DNA of 64,000 bases from Candidatus Sodalis endolongispinus (GCF_018777395.1 NZ_JAFJYC010000002.1:248001-312000), one strand, 5' to 3'; shown: positions 17,762-29,014, counted from the first letter of the stretch. Made by a program: numbers and translations. Notes: generated from the sequence alone by a model not told the origin.

Positions 17762-20389
17762 TCAGTTCGGCGATACGGCGGTACCCCAGGTTTTCCACTC
17801 CTGTTGTTCCTCACCGTGAAGCAGGAAATGCTTGCCGTCGGTGGCTTTTGGCGCCAGCGGCGTCGTCGGCGGGGTGGCAAATGCGATGCCGCCGCGGACG
17901 AATTGCTGGAAGGTGCCGCTCTTTACGCTGCCGCCGGTTAGGCCGAATTTGATATCGTAGCCCGAGGCCAGCCAGAACAAGGAGTTGGTGCGCACCAGGT
18001 GCTGGTATTGACGGCTGATGCGCAGCGCCACGTAAACCCGGTCAGCCAGCGTGCCAAGAGCAAGCCTGGTGACCGTTCCCACCTCGATGCCGCGATACAG
18101 TACCGGCGTGCCGACCTGCAGGCTGCCGGCTTCCGGCGTGTCTACCACAATATTCAGCCCATTGAGATAACGGGAATCGGTGATGGTGGTCTGCTGCAGT
18201 TCAAATTCGCGCGCGACGCCGCCTTTGCCCGGTTCGACGTTGATATACGGCTGCAGCAGCGTTTCCAGATGATTGACCCCGGCGGCGGAAATTTCCGGCG
18301 TTACGACCGAAAAGCGCGTACCGTTGCGGGCAAAAGTCTGCACGTATTCGGGATACAATACCGCCTGCGCCAGCACCATATTATTGCCGGGGGAAAGCTT
18401 CATCGTCTCGATCTGGCCGACGTCAATCCCCAGATAGCGGATAGGCATACCGGGAGAAAGCTTACTGGCGTCTTAGGTACGTAGCACGATCTGGCTGCCC
18501 ACCGCCCGTGCGGCGTTTTCCGAGCCGTAGAGCTTACGCGGCGCGCCTTTGGTCACCGCGACGCCCGCCAGATTGTCAAAACTGACGGCGCCTTTCAACG
18601 CGCGGTTCAGCGGTGAAGCATGTACCGTCAGGCCGCTGCCGTTAATTTGTACCCGCGCGCCACCTTCGGCCCAAAACACGCTTCTGTCGCTCAACAAATT
18701 ACGGTATTTCGGCTGGATGTAAACATCGACTTTAAAGTCCTGCGGCGTAGGCCGCACATCCACAATCTCACCCACCTGGAATTTGCGGTAAAGCACTATC
18801 GAACCGGTCTGAATATCGGGCAAGTCGGTCGCGGTCAGCGTCAGGGTGGCGGAGGGGCTGTCCCCCTGTATGCCTTGTTCGGCCATCTCGCGATTGCCGT
18901 ACAGGGGATAATGGCTCTGCGCCGGCCCTTGCGCGCCCGGTATGACTTCCACGCCGCCGTCCAGCCATTCCTGCGCGCTGGTACCCAATACCCGTACCCC
19001 GTCCAGACCGAATTTGACATCGACCCGGCTGTTGACGACAAACTTGGTGTCTTGATGGATGAGGCCGGCGTACTCCGGTTTAACGGCGGCGCTGAACACG
19101 ACCTGCTCGCCCGTAAGCTGGCGTGCGGTAATCTTGCCCACCTGTATCCCTTTCATCGTCAGCGGCTGACCGGCGTCGATACCGTAGGTTTGCGGCGCGC
19201 TCAGAGTAAAGATTTTCACCCCCGGCAACTGCAGTAAACTACGGTTGCTGTCGGGCACCGTGAAACGCTGCTGCGGTTCCCCGTCTCCGGGAATCAGCTC
19301 CAGCGTGGTGCCGGCCAATAAACCGCTGATATCGGGCTGGGTGAGCGATAGCTGCGGCGTGGTCATTTCGATACGGGTACCGCTGCGCATCAAATCCGCT
19401 ACCGACGGATTAAGCGTCAATTCGCCGGTGACATGTTTGTCTTTTCCCAGGGTGATTTTCGTTAGCATGCCGACTTCCAAGCCCTGATACAGCAAAGGCG
19501 TATGGCCGGCGCTAAGATGGCTGCCGTCGGGCAGATCGAGGGTAATGATGACGCCGCGCTGGCTATGGGCCAAATCGGGGTAAAGCCGATAATTGTCGTC
19601 AGTGCTGGCCTGGGCGCTAGCGGCCGGCGAGTCGAACGCGATGGCGCCGTTAACGAGCGCCGACACGCTTTCCATTTCTATCCGCGCGCCGTGAAGATCG
19701 ACATTGACCTTCAGACCGGAGACATTCCAAAAGCGGCTGTCCTTTTTCACCAGATGAGTGAAGCGGCGATCGATCAGCACGTCAATGGTCACCCCTTTAC
19801 GGTTGCGGGCGATGTCGAAATCGTAGACTTTGCCGACCGGCAGCTTGCGGAAATACACCAGCGAACCGGTACTGAGCGAGCCTAGATTGTCCGCCTGCAA
19901 ATGCACCAGCAGCTCGCCGGTATTGACGCGATATTTGGGCTGGGTATCCAGGGCGGTGAAGTGGGTCTGTTCGTTGCCCTTACCCGGCATCATACCGATA
20001 TAGTTCCCGCCGACCAGGGCGTCCAGGCCGGAAATGCCGGCCAGCGATGCCTTGGGCGTCACCAGCCAGAACTGCGTCCCTTCGCGCAGCGCGTCGCGCA
20101 TATCGCTTTTGATGCTGGCCTCGACCTTGATAGTGCGCAGGTCATCGCTGAGCTTGATATTCTGTACGGTGCCGACCTCCACGCCCTGATAACGCACCGG
20201 CGTGCGCCCGGCGACGATGCCATCGGCGGAGACAAAATCAATCGTCACCGTGGTACCGCGCTCTTGCAGGGTGCTATAGACCAGCCAGCCGGCAATGAGC
20301 AGAGCGATAAACGGCAGCAACCAGAAAGGCGATATCCGGCGTTTGGTGCGGACGGTGGCATTAATCGGTGTAGTCGGCGTGTGTGGCAT
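17762..20389 (-). pseudogene. letB: letB (yebT/mam7) MCE lipid-transport tunnel protein, one in-frame stop
   Basis: The whole 875-codon frame matches LetB, a periplasm-spanning protein with an N-terminal membrane anchor (WLLPFIALLIAGWLVYS) and seven stacked MCE domains that form a lipid tunnel to the outer membrane. TAA at 18473-18475 (QIVLRT-stop-DASKLSPG) cuts the frame at codon 639; the downstream 237 codons, with the last MCE domain, remain in frame and well conserved. Loss of the last ring would shorten the tunnel. It overlaps letA by 29 bases as in the native operon. Readthrough could restore some product. Confidence 0.88.
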
Positions 20390-21605
20390 GTGCGTCCCAT
20401 AGCAAACGGCTGTCCAACCACTCGACAGCGAGAATTGTCAAAATCACGGCGGAGCAAAAATAAAAGCCGGCCGGTCCCAGCGTAAAGGCAAGCAGTTGAT
20501 CCAGGTCGACCAGCGATAGGGTAATGGCAATGACAAACAGATCGAGCATCGACCAGCGTCCAATCCAGATGACGAATCGCAACAGCCGCACGCGCGTCTT
20601 CATGCCGTGACGAACATTGAAATGGATGCTCAGCAAAAGCGTAAATAGCACAATGATTTTGATAAACGGCACCAAAATGCTGGCGATAAAGACCACGGCC
20701 GCCACCGCCACATTGCCCTGCGCCAGGGACAGAATGCCGGACATAATCGTATCCTCGTTACGGCTCCCGTTGAGGTAGATGATGGATATCGTCAGCACAT
20801 TGGCCGGGATCAGCATGATAATCGCGGCGATGAGCGCCGCCCAGGCCTTTTGCAGACTGTGGCGCCGGCGGCGGCGCAGCGGCGTATGGCAGCGCGGGCA
20901 GCGTCCACGGGCGTCCGGCAGGCCGGTGAAGCGGCAGCCAAGGCAGACCCGCAGCGCGCCGGTCATTGGCAGCCCGGGGCGCGGCACCGCCTGTGGGAAA
21001 TAGGTGTGTCACAGTTGGCCGGTATTGAGTTTGATGAGTGTCAGGAGACTGAGCAGCGTCAAAATAACGTAGGCGGTTAATCCCAGGCCGGAGGTGACGT
21101 CGGCGTAATCCTTTACTTTGATTGACGCCACGGCCATACCGACCAAATAAATATCGAGCATCACCCATTCTTTTAACCGATGCAGCATCAGCAGCACGGG
21201 GCGTAAATTCAGGCCCAGCCGCTGGCCGAAATACAAATATAACAGAGAAAAGACCAGTGTTGCGGGCGCCCCTATGGTGCAAAACGCCACCATGCTGGCG
21301 GTGATGATATTGCCCTGCAGTGCCATTTGCCAAATGCCCTGCAGCAAGCTGGCGCTAATGGGCGTGCCCAGCAGCCGGATGCTTATCAAGGGTTCGGTAA
21401 AAGCAAAGGGCATCAGCAGTAGCATCGCCGTCGCCGTTAGGCGGGTCATTCTCCAGTCCCGCCCGCGCACCACCTTCGCCCGGCAGCGCGGGCAGCAGGC
21501 ATCCTGATTATCGCTCAGGGGCGGCAGGATAAATAAAACATCGCATTCCGGACAGCGTTGATATTGGCCGGACGGAAAGGCATCATGAATAGCGGTTATT
21601 TTCAT
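20361..21605 (-). pseudogene. letA: letA (yebS) inner-membrane partner of LetB, one in-frame stop
   Basis: Start at ATG 21605 ([20 protein letters not shown]). LetA has two tandem halves, each with a zinc-ribbon-like CxxC pair (CPECDVLF...[16 protein letters not shown]...CPRCHTPL) and four membrane helices. A TGA at 21009-21011 separates the halves exactly in the linker (NTGQL-stop-HTYFPQ), where E. coli has Trp, so TGG to TGA is likely. The second half stays in frame to 20361. A GTG at 20987 could re-initiate the second half, but activity from split halves is untested. Confidence 0.88.
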
Positions 21606-21839
21606 CGCGCGGCGTTTACGCCTCCCCCACACCTCAATTTTTTACCCTCCATGCCGCCGTTGTCGGGTTATAATTAACCCCCGGCGAACCGCCTGCCTGG
21701 CCGGGCAAACATACCCGCGCGCGAACACTTTGTGAAGTCATAACGGATTAATCTTGTGGCTTTGGGCATTTATTGCTTATTTTATAGAGACTGGTGTGCC
21801 GTCTGCTACAACAAAGATTAGCTCATTTAATGGTTTATT

Positions 21840-22331
21840 ATGAAAAAACAACAATTTTACGCCGAATTATTGCAGGATCTGTCGGCACTCCTTGAAGGCG
21901 AAACGCATTTTATCGCCGCGCTGGCCAACGCCAGCGCTTTGCTTTATGAGCGTCTGGAAGGGGTGAACTGGGCCGGTTTTTATTTACTCGACGGTGATAT
22001 ACTCGTTCTCGGGCCTTTTCAAGGTAAAGTCGCCTGCGCGCGCATCCCGCTCGGTAAAGGGGTGTGCGGCAGTGCAGCGGCGGAAAACCGGATTCAGCGT
22101 ATCGGCGATGTGCATGCTTTCCCGGGCCATATCGCCTGTGATGCCGCCAGTAATGCGGAAATCGTATTGCCTATCACGCTAGACGGTCGTGTGGCGTGGG
22201 TATTGGACATCGATAGCACAATTTATCAACGCTTCGATCAGGATGATGAAGATGGACTGAAGGCAGTGGCGGATTACCTCTGCCGGAATTTGGGAACCAC
22301 CAATATGCGCAAATTTATCACTAATACTTGA
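21840..22331 (+). CDS. msrC: MsrC, free methionine-(R)-sulfoxide reductase
   Basis: 163 residues forming a single GAF domain (E. coli YebR/MsrC, about 165). The catalytic cysteine set is present: VACARIPLGKGVCGSAA and GHIACDAASNAEIVLP. Reduces the free R form of methionine sulfoxide with thioredoxin. Divergent from letA across a spacer of about 230 bases and followed at 100 bases by proQ, as in E. coli. No lesions. Confidence 0.92.
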   Translation: MKKQQFYAELLQDLSALLEGETHFIAALANASALLYERLEGVNWAGFYLLDGDILVLGPFQGKVACARIPLGKGVCGSAAAENRIQRIGDVHAFPGHIACDAASNAEIVLPITLDGRVAWVLDIDSTIYQRFDQDDEDGLKAVADYLCRNLGTTNMRKFITNT

Positions 22332-22432
22332 TAATGATATACGGATAACGTGGCATTTGCCAATGGCGTCATTATAATGACGCCTGTTCATGCCTGCGCT
22401 GGTTGGCAAGCCCGTTGTAATCAGGAAAATTC

Positions 22433-23110
22433 ATGGAAAATCAACCTAAGTTGAACAGCAATAAAGAAGTCATTGCCTTTCTGGCGGAGCGATTTCCGCT
22501 CTGTTTCACGGCAGAAGGCGAAGCCAGGCCGCTTAAGATCGGCATCTTTCAGGACCTCGTGGCACGGGTTCGGGGCGAAGAGAATATTAGCAAGACGCAA
22601 CTGCGCTCCGCGTTGCGCCTTTATACCTCAAGCTGGCGTTACCTCTACGGGATAAAGCTCGGCGCCCAGCGCGTTGATCTCGACGGCAATCCCTGCGGCG
22701 AGTTGGAAGCGCAGCATGTTGAACATGCACTTAAGCAGCTAGAGGAAGCCAAGGCCCGCGTTCAGCTTCAGCGGGCCGCTCAGCAGGCGAAAAAACGCGA
22801 AAACGGCGAGGCCACGGGGCCGCGTCGACCCGCTGCGGGCAAGCGGCCCGCCAAGAGTGACAACGTCATACCCAGCAAACCGCGTCCCAAACAACAACGT
22901 CCCGCGCCGGCCCCCAGGCAAACGGCGCCGGTCGTCAAAACCGTGCCTGTCACCGATATTTCTGCTTTACACATCGGCCAGGCTATTAAAGTCAAAGTGG
23001 GTAAAAGTCCCATGGACGCAACCGTCATGGAAATCGCCAAAGAAGGGGTACGTGTGCAGCTCTCTTCCGGGATGGCTTTGATAGTACGCGCAGAACACAT
23101 GCAGTTCTGA
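22433..23110 (+). CDS. proQ: ProQ RNA chaperone
   Basis: 225 residues: N-terminal FinO/ProQ RNA-binding domain (about 1-120, with [20 protein letters not shown] and [17 protein letters not shown]), a long basic Pro/Gln/Lys linker (about 125-175) and a C-terminal Tudor-like domain ([20 protein letters not shown]). ProQ binds many sRNAs and mRNA 3' ends. Followed after 20 bases by prc, probably co-transcribed as in E. coli. Intact. Confidence 0.95.
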   Translation: MENQPKLNSNKEVIAFLAERFPLCFTAEGEARPLKIGIFQDLVARVRGEENISKTQLRSALRLYTSSWRYLYGIKLGAQRVDLDGNPCGELEAQHVEHALKQLEEAKARVQLQRAAQQAKKRENGEATGPRRPAAGKRPAKSDNVIPSKPRPKQQRPAPAPRQTAPVVKTVPVTDISALHIGQAIKVKVGKSPMDATVMEIAKEGVRVQLSSGMALIVRAEHMQF

Positions 23111-23129
23111 TACGGAGGCCAACCAGGGC

Positions 23130-25163
23130 ATGAACACATTTGTCAGAGTCGCCATCATGGCGGGGGCGCTACTGGCGGGCGGAGCGATGGCGAAAGACGA
23201 CATCACCCGCGCCGATCAGATACCGGCGTTAAAAGAATCAGCACAGCAGAATACGGTAAGCCAGCGCGTCAGCGCGCGGTTTACGCGTTCGCATTATCGT
23301 CAGTTTGATCTGGACGCGTCTTTCGCCGGTAAAATTTTCGACCGTTACCTGAACATGCTCGACTATAGCCACAATGTGTTGCTGGCCTCGGATATTGCCC
23401 AGTTCGCCGCCCAAAAATCGCAGCTGGCCGATGAGCTGAAGAGCGGTAAACTGGACCTGCCGTATGCGATGTACAATCTGGCGGAAAAGCGCCGGTTCGA
23501 GCGCTATCAGTATGCCCTAGCGCAGTTTGGCAAACCGATGGACTTTAACGGTAACGGGGCCATCGAAATCGACCGCAGCAAAGCTCCCTGGCCCAAAACC
23601 ACGGCCGAACTGGACGCGCTTTGGGATGCCAAGGTGAAGTATGACGCGCTGAACCTCAAGCTCACCGGCAAAGATGAGAAAGAGATCCGCGATATATTAA
23701 CCAAGCGTTATCAGTTTGCCATCCGGCGGCTGGCGCAAAGCAACAGTGAAGACGTATTCCAGCTCATCATGAACGCCTTCGCCCATGAAATCGATCCGCA
23801 CACCAATTACCTTTCTCCGCGCAACACCGAGCAGTTTAACACCGAAATGAGCCTGTCGCTGGAAGGCATCGGCGCGGTATTGCAGATGGATGATGATTAC
23901 ACGGTAATAAACTCGCTGGTGCCAGGTGGCCCGGCGGCGAAAAGTAAAGCCATTACCGTGGGCGACCGGGTGGTGGGCGTTGGCCAGACCGGCAAACCGA
24001 TGGTTGATGTCATCGGCTGGCGGCTGGATGACGTCGTGTCGCTGATAAAAGGGCCGAAGGGCAGCAAGGTGCGGTTGGAAATCCTGCCCGCCGGCAAAGG
24101 CACCAAAACCCGTATCGTCACCGTCACCCGCGAGCGTATCCGGCTCGAGGATCGGGCGGTGAAAATGTCGGTGAAAACCATCGGCAAGGAAAAAGTGGGC
24201 GTGCTGGACATTCCAGGGTTCTACGTGGGCCTGACCGATGATGTCAAGGTACAGCTGCAGAAGCTGGAAAAACAGAACGTGCAGAGCATCATCATCGATT
24301 TGCGCGCCAACGGCGGCGGCGCCTTGACCGAGGCCGTGTCGCTGTCGGGGTTGTTTATTCCCAGCGGTCCGGTGGTGCAGGTGCGCGATAACAACGGTAA
24401 AATACGCGAAGATAGCGACACCGAAGGCATTGTCTATTATAAAGGCCCGCTGGTGGTGCTGGTCGATCGGTTCAGCGCCTCCGCATCGGAGATTTTCGCC
24501 GCGGCAATGCAGGATTATGGCCGGGCGCTGGTGGTCGGCGAGCCGACCTTCGGTAAAGGTACCGTGCAGCAATACCGCTCGCTGAACCGTATCTACGATC
24601 AAATGTTGCGCCCGGAATGGCCTGCGTTGGGGTCTATCCAATACACCATTCAGAAATTCTATCGCGTCAACGGTGGCAGCACGCAATGTAAAGGCGTGGT
24701 GCCGGATATCATCATGCCAACCGGCACCGAGACGGTCGAAACTGGCGAAAAATTTGAAGATAATGCGCTCCCTTGGGACAGTATTAACGCGGCCACCTAT
24801 ACCAAGGCTGGCGATTTGAAGCCGTTTGCCGCACAATTGCTGAAAGCGCATCAGGCGCGCATCGCCAAGGATCCTGAATTCCAGTACATACAGCAGGATA
24901 TCGCGCGTTACCACGCCATGAAAGATAAGCGTAACTGGGTATCTCTCAACTTCGCCCAACGGGAGAACCATGAGGATGACGCTATCCGTCTGCAGCGCAC
25001 TAATGAGAGGCTTATCCGTCAGGGTAGCAAACCGGTGGAGAATCTGGAGGCGATCCCTAAGGATTTTAAAGAACCGGATCCCTATCTGGATGAAACGGTG
25101 CAGATTGCGCTGGACCTCTCACATGCCGAGGCCAGCCAACCCGCCGCTCCCCCGGCGGGGTAA
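23130..25163 (+). CDS. prc: Prc (Tsp), tail-specific periplasmic protease
   Basis: 677 residues (E. coli 682). N-terminal signal peptide (MNTFVRVAIMAGALLAGGAMA), then the PDZ domain around 240-320 (GIGAVLQMDDDYTVINSLVP) and the S41 catalytic core with the Ser/Lys dyad in VDRFSASASEIFAAAMQDYG and VVGEPTFGKGTVQQ. It degrades periplasmic proteins and trims penicillin-binding protein 3 and MepS. Follows proQ; a long perfect hairpin lies just after the stop. Intact. Confidence 0.95.
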   Translation: MNTFVRVAIMAGALLAGGAMAKDDITRADQIPALKESAQQNTVSQRVSARFTRSHYRQFDLDASFAGKIFDRYLNMLDYSHNVLLASDIAQFAAQKSQLADELKSGKLDLPYAMYNLAEKRRFERYQYALAQFGKPMDFNGNGAIEIDRSKAPWPKTTAELDALWDAKVKYDALNLKLTGKDEKEIRDILTKRYQFAIRRLAQSNSEDVFQLIMNAFAHEIDPHTNYLSPRNTEQFNTEMSLSLEGIGAVLQMDDDYTVINSLVPGGPAAKSKAITVGDRVVGVGQTGKPMVDVIGWRLDDVVSLIKGPKGSKVRLEILPAGKGTKTRIVTVTRERIRLEDRAVKMSVKTIGKEKVGVLDIPGFYVGLTDDVKVQLQKLEKQNVQSIIIDLRANGGGALTEAVSLSGLFIPSGPVVQVRDNNGKIREDSDTEGIVYYKGPLVVLVDRFSASASEIFAAAMQDYGRALVVGEPTFGKGTVQQYRSLNRIYDQMLRPEWPALGSIQYTIQKFYRVNGGSTQCKGVVPDIIMPTGTETVETGEKFEDNALPWDSINAATYTKAGDLKPFAAQLLKAHQARIAKDPEFQYIQQDIARYHAMKDKRNWVSLNFAQRENHEDDAIRLQRTNERLIRQGSKPVENLEAIPKDFKEPDPYLDETVQIALDLSHAEASQPAAPPAG

Positions 25164-25165
25164 AC

Positions 25166-25203
25166 GGCTCACCAGGGCGCCGACACCGGCGCCCTGGTGA
25201 GCC
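25166..25203 (+). terminator. Perfect 17-bp hairpin after prc
   Basis: Bases 25166-25182 pair perfectly with 25187-25203 around the loop ACAC, starting three bases after the prc stop. There is no U-tract, so it may act as an mRNA 3' stabiliser or a Rho-assisted end rather than a canonical intrinsic terminator. Confidence 0.6.
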
Positions 25204-25354
25204 GTGTGTCAGGGAAGGGAGCAAAAAGTTTAACAAAATGTAAAGTTATGTATTTTTAGCGACTCATCGACGCGCAATGCTTGAAAATCGCCGGTAAGAC
25301 CCTAGATTAACGTTACGCAATAAGCGTGATCATTTCTAAGGAACCTGACATTTT

Positions 25355-26236
25355 ATGATGCGTATCGCTCTTTTCTTGCTCACTAACCTGGCGGTAATGG
25401 CGGTGTTCGGTATTGTACTGAGCCTCACCGGGATCCAGTCCTCCAGTGCAGCCGGATTAATGATTATGGCCGGGCTATTCGGTTTCGGCGGAGCTTTCGT
25501 TTCGCTGTTAATGTCAAAATCTATGGCGCTGCGCTCGGTCGGCGGCGAAGTGATTGAGCAGCCGCGCAATGAAACCGAACGCTGGCTGCTCAATACCGTG
25601 CGCCAGCAGGCGCAGCAGGCGAACATCGCCATGCCGCAGGTAGCCTTGTATCACGCCCCCGATATCAACGCGTTCGCCACCGGCGCCCGGCGCGATGCGT
25701 CGCTGGTGGCCGTCAGCACCGGTCTGCTACAAAGTATGAACCGCGACGAGGCCGAAGCGGTTATCGCGCACGAAATCAGCCATATCGCCAATGGCGATAT
25801 GGTGACCATGACCCTTATTCAGGGCGTGGTGAACACCTTCGTCATTTTTGTCTCGCGTATTCTGGCGCAGCTGGCGGCGGGCTTTATGTCGTCGAACCGT
25901 GACGAGGGGGAAAGCGGTAACGGCAACCCGCTGGTGTATTTCGCCGCTTCCATGGTGCTGGAGCTGGTGTTTGGCGTATTGGCGAGCATTATTACCCTGT
26001 GGTTCTCACGCCACCGCGAATTCCACGCCGACGCCGGCTCGGCCAGATTGGTGGGGCGCGAGGAAATGATTGCGGCGCTGCAGCGGCTGAAAACCAGCTA
26101 TGAACCCCAGGAAGCCAGCAGCATGATGGCCTTGTGCATTAACGGCCGCAACAAGACTTTTAGCGAATTGTTCATGTCGCACCCGCCGCTGGATAAACGG
26201 ATTGAAGCGCTGCGTTCCGGCGCATATCTGCAATAA
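25355..26236 (+). CDS. htpX: HtpX inner-membrane zinc metalloprotease
   Basis: 293 residues, the normal length. Four hydrophobic segments, including two N-terminal helices (about 4-24 and 34-56), and the M48 zinc motif HEISH in [19 protein letters not shown], with the downstream Glu in [13 protein letters not shown]. HtpX degrades misfolded membrane proteins with FtsH; in E. coli it is CpxR- and heat-controlled. Adjacent genes prc and yebQ/kdgR match E. coli order. Intact. Confidence 0.95.
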   Translation: MMRIALFLLTNLAVMAVFGIVLSLTGIQSSSAAGLMIMAGLFGFGGAFVSLLMSKSMALRSVGGEVIEQPRNETERWLLNTVRQQAQQANIAMPQVALYHAPDINAFATGARRDASLVAVSTGLLQSMNRDEAEAVIAHEISHIANGDMVTMTLIQGVVNTFVIFVSRILAQLAAGFMSSNRDEGESGNGNPLVYFAASMVLELVFGVLASIITLWFSRHREFHADAGSARLVGREEMIAALQRLKTSYEPQEASSMMALCINGRNKTFSELFMSHPPLDKRIEALRSGAYLQ

Positions 26237-26270
26237 GGGCGCCGTCGGTCCGACGCCCTCGCGCCGGCCG

Positions 26271-26451
26271 GCGGTGGCCTTGGGACTTTGGTGCCGGCCG
26301 GTAATGCCCGTAATATTCTTTCGCCTGTCGGCGGTGGCCTTAATACTCTGGCGCCTCTCGGTGGTGACTTTGGGACTCTGGTGCCGGGCGGTAGTGACAT
26401 TGATACTCTGGCGTCTCTCGGTGGTGGCCTCAAAAACTCTGGCGCCGGCCG
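26271..26451. repeat. 30-bp minisatellite, six imperfect copies
   Basis: Units begin at 26271, 26301, 26331, 26361, 26391 and 26421, with the theme GGTGGCCTTnATACTCTGGC. Lies between htpX and the yebQ pseudogene, just before a terminator. The minus strand gives an open 10-residue-periodic frame (R-x-P-P-x-G-x-R), which I treat as incidental. Together with the terminator this accounts for the gene-free stretch 26237-26564. Confidence 0.88.
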
Positions 26452-26493
26452 CTAAACGCTGCAGCGACTCCCTGGCGTGGCGGGCAGCCAGAG

Positions 26494-26523
26494 AACCCCA
26501 CCCGTAGCAAAGGGGTCTTTTTT
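26494..26523 (+). terminator. Probable htpX terminator
   Basis: ACCCC (about 26495-26499) pairs with GGGGT (26512-26516) around a loop of about 12 bases, and is followed by CTTTTTTG on the plus strand. It would end transcription from htpX after the 30-bp repeat block. Confidence 0.6.
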
Positions 26524-26564
26524 GCCCGACGCCGCCATCTTACCCTGTGCCATCGGCGCTGCGC

Positions 26565-27950
26565 TTATTTTCCCACCGCTTGCTGCGGGTTAGCTTGCGT
26601 CATACGCAGCGGACTGACCAGCGCGGCGCCGGCGGCGAAAATACCCGCCAGCACCAGCGAGGCGTGGGTGCCGCTGTCGCCAAACATATTAAACATCAGC
26701 GCGACCAGGGCGGCACCGCTGGTTTGACCAAACAGGCGGGCGGTACCTAACATGCCGCTGGCGCCGCCGCTGCGATTACGCGGTGCAGAGGTGATAATGG
26801 TATGGTTGTTAGGCGACTGAAACAGGCCGAAACCAGCGCCGCACAGCATCATGCGCCAGATAATCTCGCCGTCGCTCGGCGCCGCCGGCAGCCAGGCCAG
26901 CGAAAATAGTCCCAGGGCAAACAAACACATGCCGATGCCCCCCAATAGCCCTGCGTGCACCCGGCCGATAAGGGCGCCGGCCAGCGGGGCAAAGACCATG
27001 GTCGCCAGCGGCCAGGGCGTCAGCAGCATACCGGTGGCAACCTCTGTACGGCCCAACACGGTTTGCAGATAGAAGGGCAGCGATACCATTGCCAACATTT
27101 GTGCGCTAAAAGAGCAGATGGAGGTACACATGGACAGGGAGAACAGGGGAATGCGCAGCAAATCCACCGGCAGCAGCGGCCAGCGCTGGCGTAACTGCTG
27201 ACGGACAAACAAGGTTCCCACAGCCAGGGCCAGACAGAGCTCAATGGCTATCCAGCGGCCGTTGACCTGTTGGGCGAAGCCGCTCAGCGCACAAAGCAGC
27301 AGGCCGAAGGTCAGGGCATTCATCAGCGCTCTGGCGGCATTAAAACGCTGGCCGCTGTTTTTCTGCGGGTTGACAGGCAGGTAGCGGTGTCCCAACCAAA
27401 GGGCGAACAGGCCAATAGGCACATTGATCGCAAATAGCCACTGCCAACTGGCCACCGACAGTACACCGGCCGCCACCGTAGGCCAGGCAGCGGTGGAAAC
27501 GGCTACCATCAGCGTATTAATGGCCATGCCGCGGCCGAGAATACGCTGCGGGTAAATAATCCGGATCAATGCGCCATTGATACTCATCACCGCCGCGCGC
27601 CCAACCCCTGTAGCATGCGGGCGCCAATCAGCATCCATAGGCTATCTGATAATGCGCAAAGTAAAGACATCACGCTGAACACCGCCAGACCACACTGATA
27701 AACGCGACGGTAGCCGTAGATATTGCCGAGGCTGGCGAAGGAACAGCAGTGAAACGATTATCGCCAATTGATAGGCATTGACGACCCAAATTGAAGCCGC
27801 CGGACTGGCGTGAAGTTCCCGGGCGATAGTGGGCAAGGAGACGTTGGCGATGGCACCATCCAGGACCGCAATGGAGACGCTCAACACAATCGTTAGAATG
27901 GCTCCGTAGCGCTGCGGCAGGGGAAGGCCGTCATGGTCGATGTGGGTCAT
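26565..27950 (-). pseudogene. yebQ: yebQ, MFS multidrug transporter (DHA2 type), frameshifted
   Basis: Position between htpX and kdgR and total length (462 codons) match YebQ. The N-terminus (LTIVLSVSIAVLDGAIANVS, motif WVVNAYQLAIIVSLL) is in one frame up to about 27740. A middle segment (SLGNIYGYRRVYQCGLAVFS ... ARMLQGLGA) is in a second, and the rest (AVMSINGALIRIIYPQRILG onward) in a third after a shift near 27600. At least two one-base changes are needed. The C-terminal ten helices are otherwise well preserved. Confidence 0.87.
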
Positions 27951-28159
27951 TAAGGTTCGTTCATCCGTAAAAGCCTTTACTGTAACACTTTTGTTGCAAT
28001 CGGCGAGCTGCGTTTCGCGCGGGAAATGTAATAAATACTAACTAACAACGGCCCCTGTCGGGCGAACCCTCATTGCGCTGGCGACGGCCTTGCCATTATA
28101 CTAAAAATCATGTTCTATTTTTTAAAACAAATAACTCCCTGTACAGGATACCTATTAAC

Positions 28160-28951
28160 ATGGCGATAGCAGAAGTCGACCGGCAACCTGATTCGGTGTC
28201 GTCGGTATTAAAAGTGTTCGGCATCCTCCAGGCGCTGGGGGAAGAGCGTGAAATTGGTATTACCGAACTATCGCAGCGGGTAATGATGTCCAAAAGTACG
28301 GTATGCCGCTTCCTGCAAACGATGAAATCCCTGGGTTATGTCGCGCAGGAGGGGGAATCGGAAAAATATTCATTAACGCTTAAATTATTTGAGCTAGGCG
28401 CGAAAGCGCTGCAAAACGTCGATTTGATACGTATCGCCGATATCCAGATGCGTGTGTTGTCCAACTTGACGCGTGAAACCATTCATCTCGGCGCCCTGGA
28501 TGAAGACAGCATTGTCTATATCCACAAGATTGACTCATTGTACAATTTACGCATGTATTCCCGCGTTGGCCGCCGCAATCCGCTTTACAGCACCGCTATC
28601 GGCAAAGTGCTGCTAGCCTGGCGCGAGCCCTCTGAGGCGCGCGATATTTTGGCCGATGTGGTCTTTACCCGCAGCACCTCGCGCACCGCCGGCAGTCGTG
28701 AGGCGTTACTGCCGGAACTGGAGCAAGTACGCGCCCAAGGCTTCGGCGAGGATAACGAGGAACAGGAAGAAGGGCTGCGCTGCATCGCGGTGCCGATATT
28801 TGACCGTTTTGGCGTCGTCATTGCCGGCCTGAGCATTTCGTTTCCCACCATTCGTTTCTCGGAAGACGCCAAAAACGATTATGTCAAAATGCTGCACGAC
28901 GCGGCGCGCACGATCTCCCGCCAAATAGGCTACCGCGACTATCCGTTTTAA
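28160..28951 (+). CDS. kdgR: KdgR, IclR-family repressor of pectin/ketodeoxygluconate genes
   Basis: 263 residues from ATG 28160, the usual KdgR start (MAIAEVDRQPDSVSSVLKVF); an upstream in-frame extension is not conserved. Winged HTH at about 28-70 (ITELSQRVMMSKSTVCRFLQ), then the IclR effector domain with ETIHLGALDEDSIVYIHKID. KdgR represses 2-keto-3-deoxygluconate uptake and metabolism in enterobacteria. Intact. Confidence 0.93.
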   Translation: MAIAEVDRQPDSVSSVLKVFGILQALGEEREIGITELSQRVMMSKSTVCRFLQTMKSLGYVAQEGESEKYSLTLKLFELGAKALQNVDLIRIADIQMRVLSNLTRETIHLGALDEDSIVYIHKIDSLYNLRMYSRVGRRNPLYSTAIGKVLLAWREPSEARDILADVVFTRSTSRTAGSREALLPELEQVRAQGFGEDNEEQEEGLRCIAVPIFDRFGVVIAGLSISFPTIRFSEDAKNDYVKMLHDAARTISRQIGYRDYPF

Positions 28952-29014
28952 CGCCCCGTTGACCGAACCGGGTTATCTCACCCGGTTCGGATGCTTACGC
29001 ATAAAGGAAAAGAC

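Noticed and set aside
20361..20987. Separate short gene for the second half of LetA
   Set aside because: The frame is continuous with the first half across one TGA and the protein is a classic tandem-half LetA, so a nonsense-split pseudogene is the simpler reading.
23697..24971. 424-codon open frame antisense to prc
   Set aside because: Low-complexity His/Arg/Gln-rich translation produced by the codon bias of prc; no ribosome binding site and prc itself is unmistakable.
26098..26433. 111-codon minus-strand frame with 10-residue repeats
   Set aside because: By-product of the 30-bp tandem repeat, overlapping the htpX 3' end.
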